From positions 1,054,001 through 1,118,000 of the forward strand of contig JAYKNF010000016.1 in the NCBI GenBank assembly GCA_036172665.1: DNA of 64,000 bases, in the 5' to 3' direction. The position numbers and the translations under genes were made by a program. This document shows, in pieces, positions 23,112-33,600 of the stretch (the first letter of the stretch is position 1; the number at the start of each line of letters is the position of its first letter). The stretch comes from Prosopocoilus inquinatus. Its lineage: Eukaryota; Arthropoda; Insecta; Coleoptera; Lucanidae. The notes beneath the pieces were generated by a model. It worked only from the letters and a program-made list of their open reading frames with translations. It ran no database searches and had not been told where the DNA came from.

Positions 23112-23303
23112 TTAAGAGGTTCTAAAGTCGTGCTGAAATTGCTCGATGGCAGAATCGTCCGCCGCGGTGATATCTGCCGCCGATACTGCAGAAGCATATG
23201 CGGAATCGTGTTCTTGCGCGATCCGATCGTCCTCGTCCACTGGTTCACCGTTATCTAAATCGTTCCCCGGACCCAAATATTTATGAAAGGGAAGCACCGG
23301 CAT
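23112..23303 (-). CDS. VP1: VP1-unique phospholipase A2 exon, cut by an in-frame stop
   Basis: 63 codons from ATG 23303 to TAA at 23114-23112. YLGPGN (residues 9-14) is the Ca-binding loop and HDSAY (32-36) the catalytic His-Asp pair of the parvoviral phospholipase A2, which lets incoming virions leave the endosome. After the stop the same frame stays open and keeps residues typical of the domain's second half (Trp-His-Ser just downstream) up to the predicted donor at 23092. The TAA therefore looks like a nonsense mutation inside VP1 rather than the natural end of a separate gene. If so, this copy cannot make full-length VP1, while the shorter VPs are unaffected. Alternatives are a naturally split gene, stop readthrough or a sequencing error. 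The leader before the ATG is only a few bases. Confidence 0.8.
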   Translation of the reverse strand: MPVLPFHKYLGPGNDLDNGEPVDEDDRIAQEHDSAYASAVSAADITAADDSAIEQFQHDFRTS

Positions 23304-23341
23304 ACTGACGACGCAGCACCGCCGAGCCGTTATATATATAT
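23304..23341 (-). promoter_or_regulatory. VP promoter: TATA box and TCAGT initiator
   Basis: On the minus strand a TATATATATA run (23330-23341) is followed about 30 nt later by TCAGT (23308-23304), the arthropod initiator, which touches the VP1 ATG at 23303. Starting at its A (23306) would leave a leader of about 3 nt, so many ribosomes should miss the first ATG and use the internal VP starts. Confidence 0.72.
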
Positions 23342-23380
23342 CCTTGTACTCCCCGTAAAACAGGGAAAAGTACGGAAACA

Positions 23381-23586
23381 GCGGTGACCGCGAACTCTGC
23401 CCCGAGCCGGGACTGGGAGCTTGTCGGATAAGAATACAATTGTATTCTTATCTTCCAGCAGCAACAGCAGCAGCGTGTGACGTCACGCTGATGCTGTTGG
23501 TATATCATGCATACATCAACAGTATCAGCGTGACGTCACACGCTGCTGCTGTTGCTGCTGGAAGATAAGAATACAATTGTATTCTA
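23381..23586 (-). repeat. Right inverted terminal repeat with complete hairpin
   Basis: 206 bp, inverted relative to 18764-18950. A hairpin spans 23431-23585, centred near 23508, with the loop around TATATCATGCATACAT. One arm mismatch is visible (GCATCAG on one side, GTATCAG on the other). Each arm carries CAG/CTG-rich sequence and a TGACGTCA core (23478-23485 and 23531-23538). The 26-nt palindrome centred on CAATTG is complete at 23427-23452 and cut short at the extreme end (23564-23585). Loop orientation matches the left repeat when both are read inward. Confidence 0.92.
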
Positions 23587-25015
23587 GAACAACGCTAACA
23601 GGTGTTGCTTCTTTCAGAAATATTTCCAGCTTCTGCTGTGTCCTAGAACTTCGTATCTCACATCATAGATACTGGAGTACATCTAAACGTCAAATAATGC
23701 GAAGGGTAGTGATGATCGATTAGATAAATCACAGTGACAACGTTAACACGTGTTGCTTCGTTCAAAACTATTTCCGGCTTCTGTTGCCCCCGAAAACTTC
23801 GTATTTCACATCAGAGTTACAGGAGTCCGTCAAATCGTCAAATAATGTGAAAGATAGTGAAAATCGGTTAGTTAAATCACAGGAAAAACGCTAACACGTG
23901 TTGAATCGTTCAGAAATATCTCCAGCTTCTGCTGTGTCCTAGAACTTCGTATCTCATATCATAGTTACTGGAGTTCATGTAAACGTCAAATAATGCGAAG
24001 GGTAGTGATGATCGATTAGATAAATCACAGGACCAACGATAACAAATGTTGCTTCGTTCAAAACTATTTCCAGCTTCTGTTGCCCCAGAAAACTTTGAAT
24101 TTCACATCTGAGTTACAGGAGTCAGTCGAAACGTCAAATAATGTGAATGATAGAGAAGATCGGTTAGTTAAATCACAGGAACAACGCTAACACGTGTTAC
24201 TTCGTTCAGAAATATTTCCAGCTTCTGCTATGTCCTAGAACTTCGTATCTCACATCATAGTTACTGGAGTCCGTCGAAACGCCAAATAATGTGAAAGATA
24301 GAGAAGATCGGTTAGTTAAATCACAGTAACAACGCTAGCACGTGTTGCTTCGTTCGAAACTATTTCCAGCTTCTGCTGTGTCCTAGAACTTCGTGTCTCA
24401 CATCAGGCTTACTGAAGTCCGTCGAAACGTCAAATAAGGTGAAAGGTAGTGAAGATCGATTAGATAAATCACAGGAACAACGCTAACACGTGTTGCTTCT
24501 TTCAAAACTATTTCCAGCTTCTGCTGTGTCCTAGAACTTCGTATCTCATATCATAGTTACTGGAGTTTATCTAAACGTCAAATAATGCGAAGGGTAGTGA
24601 AGATCGATTAGATAAATCACAGGAACAACGCTAACACGTGTTGCTTCGTGCAGAAATATTTCCAGCTTCTGCTAAGATCTAGAACTTCGTATCTCACATC
24701 ATAGATACTGGAGTACATCTAAACGTCAAATAATGCGAAGGGTAGTGAAGATCGATTAGATAAATCACAGGAACAACGCTAACAAGTGTTGCTTCGTGCA
24801 GAAATATTTCCAGCTTCTGCTAAGATCTAGAACTTCGTATCTCACATCATAGTTACTGGTGTCCGTCGAAACGTCATATAAGGTGAGAGGTAGTGTAGAT
24901 CGATTAGGTAAATCACAGGAACAACGCTAACACGTGTTACTTCGTTCAGAAATATTTCCAGCTTCTGCTATGTCCTAGAACTTCGTATCTCACATCATAG
25001 TTACTGGAGTCCGTC
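23587..25015. repeat. Satellite array resuming after the insertion; right GAAC
   Basis: The satellite resumes with GAAC (23587-23590, second copy of the duplicated site) and continues in phase with the left flank. The first monomer has the uncommon AACAGGTGTTGCTTCTTTCAG, which recurs uninterrupted at about 54230 and 55414. A block with CAAATCGTCA (23831) recurs at 49881 and 63905. No gene is seen. Confidence 0.92.
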
Positions 25016-28000
25016 GAAACGCCAAATAATGTGAAAGATAGAGAAGATCGGTTAGTTAAATCACAGGAACAACGCTAACACGTGTTGCTTCGTTCAAAAC
25101 TATTTCCGGCTTCTGTTGCCCCCGAAAACTTCGTATCTCACTTCAGACTTACAGGAGTCAGTCGAAACGTAAAATAATGTGAAAGATAGTGAAGATCAGT
25201 TAGTTAAATCACAGGAACAACGCTAACACGTGTTACTTCGTTCAGAAATATTTCCAGCTTCTGCTGTGTCCTATAACTTCTTATCTCACATCATAGTTAC
25301 TGGAGTCCGTCGAAACGCCGAATAATGTGAAAGATAGAGAAGATCGGTTAGTTAAATCACAGTAACAACGCTAACACGTGTTGGTTCGTTCGAAACTATT
25401 TCCAGCTTCTGCTGTGTCCTAGAACTTCGCGTCTCACATCAGGCTTACTGGAGTCCGTCGAAACGTCAAATAAGGTGAAAGGTAGTGAAGATCGATTAGA
25501 TAAATCACATTAACAACGATAACAAATGTTGCTTCGTTCAAAACTATTTCCAGCTTCTGTTGCCCCCGAAAACTTCGTATCTTACATCAGAGTTACAGGA
25601 GTCAGTGGAAACGTCAAATAATGTGAAAGATAGTGAAGATCAGTTAGTTAAATCACAGGAACAACGCTAACACGTGTTACTTCGTTCAGAAATATTTCCA
25701 GCTTCTGCTGTATCCTAGAACTTCGTATCTCACATCATAGTTACTGGAGTCCGTCGAACCGCCAAATAATGTGAAAGATAGAGAAGATCGGTTAGTTAAA
25801 TCACAGGAACAACGATAACAAATGTTGCTTCGTTCAGAAATATTTCCAGCTTCTGCTGTGTCCTAGAACTTCGTATATCACATCATAGTTACTGGAGTCC
25901 GTCGAAACGTCAAATAAGGTGAAAGGTAGTGAAGATCGATTAGATAAATCACAGGAACAACGCTAACACGTGTTGCTTCTTTCAAAACTATTTCCAGCTT
26001 CTGCTGTGTCCTAGAACTTCGTATCTCATATCATAGTAACTGGAGTTCATCTAAACGTCAAATAATGCGAAGGGTAGTGAAGATCGATTAGATAAATCAC
26101 AGGAACAACGCTAACACGTGTTGCTTCGTTCAGAAATATTTCCAGCTTCTGCTGTGTCCTAGAACTTCGTATCTCACATCATAGATACTGGAGTACATCT
26201 AAACGTCAAATAATGCGAAGGGTAGTGAAGATCGATTAGATAAATCACAGGAACAACGCTAACACGTGTTGCTTCGTGCAGAAATATTTCCAGCTTCTGC
26301 TAAGATCTAGAACTTCGTATCTCACATCATAGTTACTGGTGTCCGTCGAAACGTCATATAAGGTGAGAGGTAGTGAAGATCGATTAGGTAAATCACAGGA
26401 ACAACGCCAACACGTGTTACTTCGTTCAGAAATATTTCCAGCTTCTGCTATGTCCTAGAACTTCGTATCTCACATCATAGTTACTGGAGTCCGTCGAAAC
26501 GCCAAATAATGTGAAAGATAGAGAAGATCGGTTAGTTAAATCACAGGAACAACGCTAACACGTGTTGCTTCGTTCAAAACTATTTCCGGCTTCTGTTGCC
26601 CCCGAAAACTTCGTATCTCACATCAGAGTTACAGGAGTCCGTCGAAACGTCAAATAATGTGAAAGATAGTGAAGATCAGTTATTTAAATCACAGGAAAAA
26701 AGCTAACACGTGTTACTTCGTTCAGAAATATTTCCAGCTTCTGCTGTGTCCTAGAACTTCGTATCTCACTTCAGACTTACAGGAGTCAGTCGAAACGTAA
26801 AATAATGTGAAAGATAGTGAAGATCAGTTAGTTAAATCACAGGAACAACGCTAACACGTGTTACTTCGTTCAGAAATATTTCCAGCTTCTGCTGTGTCCT
26901 ATAACTTCTTATCTCACATCATAGTTACTGGAGTCCGTCGAAACGCCGAATAATGTGAAAGATAGAGAAGATCGGTTAGTTAAATCACAGTAACAACGCT
27001 AATACGTGTTGGTTCGTTCGAAACTATTTCCAGCTTCTGCTGTGTCCTAGAACTTCGCGTCTCACATCAGGCTTACTGGAGTCCGTCGAAACGTCAAATA
27101 AGGTGAAAGGTAGTGAAGATCGATTAGATAAATCACAGGAACAACGCTAACACGTGTTGCTTCTTTCAAAACTATTTCCAGCTTCTGCTGTGTCCTAGAA
27201 CTTCGTATCTCATATCATAGTTACTGGAGTTTATCTAAACGTCAAATAATGCGAAGGGTAGTGAAGATCGATTAGATAAATCACAGGAACAACGCTAACA
27301 CGTGTTGCTTCGTGCAGAAATATTTCCAGCTTCTGCTAAGATCTAGAACTTCGTATCTCACATCATAGATACTGGAGTACATCTAAACGTCAAATAATGC
27401 GAAGGGTAGTGAAGATCGATTAGATAAATCACAGGAACAACGCTAACACGTGTTGCTTCGTGCAGAAATATTTCCAGCTTCTGCTAAGATCTAGAACTTC
27501 GTATCTCACATCATAGTTACTGGTGTCCGTCGAAACGTCATATAAGATGAGAGGTAGTGTAGATCGATTAGGTAAATCACAGGAACAACGCTAACACGTG
27601 TTACTTCGTTCAGAAATATTTCCAGCTTCTGCTATGTCCTAGAACTTCGTATCTCACATCATAGTTACTGGAGTCCGTCGAAACGCCAAATAATGTGAAA
27701 GATAGAGAAGATCGGTTAGTTAAATCACAGGAACAACGCTAACACGTGTTGCTTCGTTCAAAACTATTTCCGGCTTCTGTTGCCCCCGAAAACTTCGTAT
27801 CTCACTTCAGACTTACAGGAGTCAGTCGAAACGTAAAATAATGTGAAAGATAGTGAAGATCAGTTAGTTAAATCACAGGAACAACGCTAACACGTGTTAC
27901 TTCGTTCAGAAATATTTCCAGCTTCTGCTGTGTCCTATAACTTCTTATCTCACATCATAGTTACTGGAGTCCGTCGAAACGCCGAATAATGTGAAAGATA

Positions 28001-31000
28001 GAGAAGATCGGTTAGTTAAATCACAGTAACAACGCTAACACGTGTTGGTTCGTTCGAAACTATTTCCAGCTTCTGCTGTGTCCTAGAACTTCGCGTCTCA
28101 CATCAGGCTTACTGGAGTCCGTCGAAACGTCAAATAAGGTGAAAGGTAGTGAAGATCGATTAGATAAATCACATTAACAACGATAACAAATGTTGCTTCG
28201 TTCAAAACTATTTCCAGCTTCTGTTGCCCCCGAAAACTTCGTATCTTACATCAGAGTTACAGGAGTCAGTGGAAACGTCAAATAATGTGAAAGATAGTGA
28301 AGATCAGTTAGTTAAATCACAGGAACAACGCTAACACGTGTTACTTCGTTCAGAAATATTTCCAGCTTCTGCTGTATCATAGAACTTCGTATCTCACATC
28401 ATAGTTACTGGAGTCCGTCGAAACGCCAAATAATGTGAAAGATAGAGAAGATCGGTTAGTTAAATCACAGGAACAACGATAACAAATGTTGCTTCGTTCA
28501 GAAATATTTCCAGCTTCTGCTGTGTCCTAGAACTTCGTATATCACATCATAGTTACTGGAGTCCGTCGAAACGTCAAATAAGGTGAAAGGTAGTGAAGAT
28601 CGATTAGATAAATCACAGGAACAACGCTAACACGTGTTGCTTCTTTCAAAACTATTTCCAGCTTCTGCTGTGTCCTAGAACTTCGTATCTCATATCATAG
28701 TTACTGGATTTCATCTAAACGTCAAATAATGCGAAGGGTAGTGAAGATCGATTAGATAAATCACAGGAACAACGCTAACACGTGTTGCTTCGTTCAGAAA
28801 TATTTCCAGCTTCTGCTGTGTCCTAGAACTTCGTATCTCACATCATAGATACTGGAGTACATCTAAACGTCAAATAATGCGAAGGGTAGTGATGATCGAT
28901 TAGATAAATCACAGGAACAACGCTAACACGTGTTGCTTCGTGCAGAAATATTTCCAGCTTCTGCTAAGATCTAGAACTTCGTATCTCACATCATAGTTAC
29001 TGGTGTCCGTCGAAACGTCATATAAGGTGAGAGGTAGTGAAGATCGATTAGGTAAATCACAGGAACAACGCCAACACGTGTTACTTCGTTCAGAAATATT
29101 TCCAGCTTCTGCTATGTCCTAGAACTTCGTATCTCACATCATAGTTACTGGAGTCCGTCGAAACGCCAAATAATGTGAAAGATAGAGAAGATCGGTTAGT
29201 TAAATCACAGGAACAACGCTAACACGTGTTGCTTCGTTCAAAACTATTTCCGGCTTCTGTTGCCCCCGAAAACTTCGTATCTCACATCAGAGTTACAGGA
29301 GTCCGTCGAAACGTCAAATAATGTGAAAGATAGTGAAGATCAGTTATTTAAATCACAGGAAAAACGCTAACACGTGTTACTTCGTTCAGAAATATTTCCA
29401 GCTTCTGCTGTGTCCTAGAACTTCGTATCTCACTTCAGACTTACAGGAGTCAGTCGAAACGTAAAATAATGTGAAAGATAGTGAAGATCAGTTAGTTAAA
29501 TCACAGGAACAACGCTAACACGTGTTACTTCGTTCAGAAATATTTCCAGCTTCTCCTGTGTCCTATAACTTCTTATCTCACATCATAGTTACTGGAGTCC
29601 GTCGAAACGCCGAATAATGTGAAAGATAGAGAAGATCGGTTAGTTAAATCACAGTAACAACGCTAATACGTGTTGGTTCGTTCGAAACTATTTCCAGCTT
29701 CTGCTGTGTCCTAGAACTTCGCGTCTCACATCAGGCTTACTGGAGTCCGTCGAAACGTCAAATAAGGTGAAAGGTAGTGAAGATCGATTAGATAAATCAC
29801 ATTAACAACGATAACAAATGTTGCTTCGTTCAAAACTATTTCCAGCTTCTGTTGCCCCCGAAAACTTCGTATCTTGCATGAGAGTTACAGGAGTCAGTGG
29901 AAACGTCAAATAATGTGAAAGATAGTGAAGATCAGTTAGTTAAATCACAGGAACAACGCTAACACGTGTTACTTCGTTCAGAAATATTTCCAGCTTCTGC
30001 TGTATCCTAGAACTTCGTATCTCACATCATAGTTACTGGAGTCCGTCGAAACGCCAAATAATGTGAAAGATAGAGAAGATCGGTTAGTTAAATCACAGGA
30101 ACAACGATAACAAATGTTGCTTCGTTCAGAAATATTTCCAGCTTCTGCTGTGTCCTAGAACTTCGTATATCACATCATAGTTACTGGAGTCCGTCGAAAC
30201 GCCAAATACTGTGAAAGATAGAGAAGATCGGTTAGTTAAATCACAGTAACAACGATAACAAATGTTGCTTCGTTCAAAACTATTTCCAGCTTCTGTTGAC
30301 CCCGAAAACTTTGTATCTTACATCAGAGTTACAGGAGTCAGTGGAAACGTCAAATAATGTGAAAGATAGTGAAGATCAGTTAGTTAAATCACAGGAACAA
30401 CGTTAACACGTGTTACTTCGTTCAGAAATATTTCCAGCTTCTGCTGTATCCTAGAACTTCGTATCTCACATTATAGTTACTGGAGTCCGCCGAAACGCCA
30501 AATAATGTGAAAGATAGAGAAGATCGGTTAGTTAAATCACAGGAACAACGATAACAAATGTTGCTTCGTTCAGAAATATTTCCAGCTTCTGCTGTGTCCT
30601 AGAACTTCGTATATCACATCATAGTTACTGGAGTACATCTAAACATCAAATAATGCGAAGGGTAGTGAAGATCGATTAGATAAATCACAGGAACAACGCT
30701 AACATGTGTTGCTTCTTTCAAAACTATTTCCAGCTTCTGCTGTGTCCTAAAACTTCGTATCTCACATCATAGTTACTGGAGTCCGTCGAAACGCCAAATA
30801 TTGTGAAAGATAGAGAAGATCGGTTAGTTAAATCACAGTAACAACGCTAACACGTGTTGCTTCGTTCAAAACTCTTTCCTGCTTCTGTTGCCCCCGAAAA
30901 CTTCGTATCTCACATCAGAGTTACAGGAGTCCGTCGAAACGTCAAATAATGTGAAAGATAGTGAAGGTCAGTTATTTAAATCACAGGAACATCGCTAACA

Positions 31001-33600
31001 CGTGTTACTTCGTTCAGAAATATTTCGAGGTTCTGCTGTGTCCTAGAACTTCGTATCTCACATCATAGTTACTGGAGTCCGTCGAAACGCCAAATAATGT
31101 GAAAGATAGAGAAGATCAATTAGGTAAATCACAGGAACAACGATAACAAATGTTGCTTCGTTCAAAACTATTTCCAGCTTCTGTTGCCCCCGAAAACTTC
31201 GTATCTCACATCAGAGTTACAGGAGTCCGTCGAAACGTCAAATAATGTGAAAGATGGTGAAGATCAGTTAGTTAAACCACAGGAACAACGCTAACACGTG
31301 TTGCTTCGTGCAGAAATATTTCCAGCTTCTGCTGTCTCCTAGAACTTCGTATCTCACATTATAGTTACAGGAGTCCGTCGAAACGTCAAATAATGTGAAA
31401 GATGGTGAAGATCAGTTAGTTAAATCACAGGAACAACGCTAACACGTGTTGCTTCGTTCAGAAATATTTCCAGCTTCTGCTGTGTCCTAGAATTTCGTAT
31501 CTCACATCATAGTTACTGGAGTTCATCTAAACGTCAAATAATGCGAAGGGTAGTGAAGATCGATTAGATAAAACACAGGAACAACGCTAACACGTGTTAC
31601 TTCGTTTAGAAATATTTCCAGCTTCTGCTGTGTCCTAGAACTTCGTATCTCACATCATAGTTACTGGAGTTCATCTAAACGTCAAATAATGCGAAGGGTA
31701 GTGAAGATCTATTAGATAAATCACAGGAACAACTCTAACACGTGTTGCTTCGTTCAAAACTATTTCCGGCTTCTGTTGCCGCCGAGAACTTCGTGTCTTA
31801 CATCAGAGTTACAGGAGTCTGTCGAAACGTCAAATAATGTGAAAGATAGTGAAGATCAGTTAGTTAAATCACAGGAACAACGCTAACACGTGTTACTTCG
31901 TTCAGAAATATTTCCAGCTTCTGCTGTATCCTAGAACTTCGTATCTCACATTATAGTTACTGGAGTCCGTCGAGACGCCAAATAATGTGAAAGATAGAGA
32001 AGATCGGTTAGTTAAATCACAGGAACAACGATAACAAATGTTGCTTAATTCAGAAATATTTCCAGCTTCTGCTGTGTCCTAGAACTTCATATCTCATATC
32101 ATAGTTATTGGAGTCCGTCGAAACGTCAAATAATGTGAAAGATAGAGAAGATCAATTAGGTAAATCACAGGAACAACGATAACAAATGTTGCTTCGTTCA
32201 AAACTATTTCCAGCTTCTGTTGCCCCCGAAAACTTACGTATCTCACATCAGAGTTACAGGAGTCAGCAGAAACGTCAAATAATGTGAAAGATGGTGAAGA
32301 TCAGTTAGTTAAACCACAGGAACAACGCTAACACGTGTTGCTTCGTGCAGAAATATTTCCAGCTTCTGCTGTCTCCTAGAACTTCGTATCTCACATCATA
32401 ATTACTGGAGTTCATCTAAACGTCAAATAATGCGAAGGGTAGTGAAGATCGATTAGATAAATCACAGGAACAACGCTAACACGTGTTACTTCGTTCAGAA
32501 ATATTTCCAGCTTCTGCTGTGTCCTAGAACTTCGTATCTCACATCATAGTTACTGGAGTCCGTCGAAACGCCAAATATTGTGAAAGATAGAGAAGATCGG
32601 TTAGTTAAATCACAGTAACAACGCTAACACGTGTTGCTTCGTTCAAGACTCTTTCCTGCTTCTGTTGCCCCCGAAAACTTCGTATTTCACATCTGAGTTG
32701 CAGGAGTCAGTCGAAACGTCAAATAATGTGAAAGATAGAGAAGATCGGTTAGTTAAATCACAGGAACAACGCTAACACGTGTTACTTCGTTCAGAAATAT
32801 TTCCAGCTTCCGCTGTGTCCTAGAACTTCGTATCTCACATCGTAGATACTGGAGTACATCTAAACGTCAAATAATGCGAAGGGTAGTGAAGATCGATTAG
32901 ATAAATCACAGGAACAACGCTAACACGTGCTGCTTCGTTCAAAACTATTTCCAGCCTCTGCTGTGTCCTAGAACTTCGTATCTCACATCAGAGTTACAGG
33001 AGTCCGTCGAAACCACAAATAATGTGAAAGATAGTGAAGATCGGTTAGTTAAATCACAGGAACAACGCTAACACGTGTTGATTCGTTCCGAAATATTTCC
33101 AGCTTCTGCTGTGTCCTAGAACTTCGTATCTCACATCATAGTTACTGGAGTTCATCTAAACGTCAAATAATGCGAAGGGTAGTGAAGATCTATTAGATAA
33201 ATCACAGGAACAACTCTAACACGTGTTGCTTCGTTCAAAACTATTTCCGGCTTCTGTTGCCGCCGAGAACTTCGTGTCTTACATCAGAGTTACAGGAGTC
33301 TGTCGAAACGTCAAATAATGTGAAAGATAGTGAAGATCAGTTAGTTAAATCACAGGAACAACGCTAACACGTGTTACTTCGTTCAGAAATATTTCCAGCT
33401 TCTGCTGTATCCTAGAACTTCGTATCTCACATTATAGTTACTGGAGTCCGTCGAGACGCCAAATAATGTGAAAGATAGAGAAGATCGGTTAGTTAAATCA
33501 CAGGAACAACGATAACAAATGTTGCTTAATTCAGAAATATTTCCAGCTTCTGCTGTGTCCTAGAACTTCATATCTCATATCATAGTTATTGGAGTCCGTC
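25016..33600. repeat. Giant higher-order repeat, copy 1 (58 monomers, 8585 bp)
   Basis: First of three near-identical giant units; the same phase point recurs at 33601 (8585 bp = 58 x 148 + 1). The extra base is in GAAAACTTACGTATC near 32236. Inside lies a nested 18-monomer duplication of 2664 bp: marker TTCGCGTCTCACATCAGG at 25428, 27056, 28092 and 29720 gives spacings of 11, 7 and 11 monomers. The nested copies are about 25016-27140 and 27680-29800. There is no coding sequence. Confidence 0.88.

Larger units (their letters stand above)
18764..23586 (+). mobile_element. Endogenous ambisense densovirus-like genome
   Basis: A 4823-bp non-satellite insertion with the full layout of an ambisense densovirus: inverted terminal repeats, NS3, NS2 and NS1 rightward, VP leftward, and a shared termination zone in the middle. 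Diagnostic protein features are an HxH endonuclease motif and SF3 helicase in NS1, a YLGPGN and HDxxY phospholipase A2 in VP1, and a densovirus-type capsid body. The NS frames are open after two canonical splices; VP1 has one in-frame stop and the left terminal repeat is shortened. Both outer ends begin TAGAA when read inward, and a 4-bp GAAC repeat flanks the element. It is about 0.4-1.2 kb shorter than the ambisense densoviruses I know (about 5.2-6 kb). It could be a fixed endogenous copy, a recent germline insertion, or, less likely, an assembly join of a free virus. The monomer-exact junctions argue against the last. Confidence 0.93.

Noticed and set aside
23100..23125. Programmed -1 frameshift joining the phospholipase frame to the capsid frame
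   Set aside because: No clear slippery heptamer in the tiny overlap. The donor/acceptor pair at 23092/23043 preserves more of the domain and explains the frame change.
18764..23586. Classical DNA transposon with its own transposase
   Set aside because: Terminal inverted repeats and a 4-bp duplication look transposon-like, but all genes are parvoviral and no transposase or DDE domain is present.
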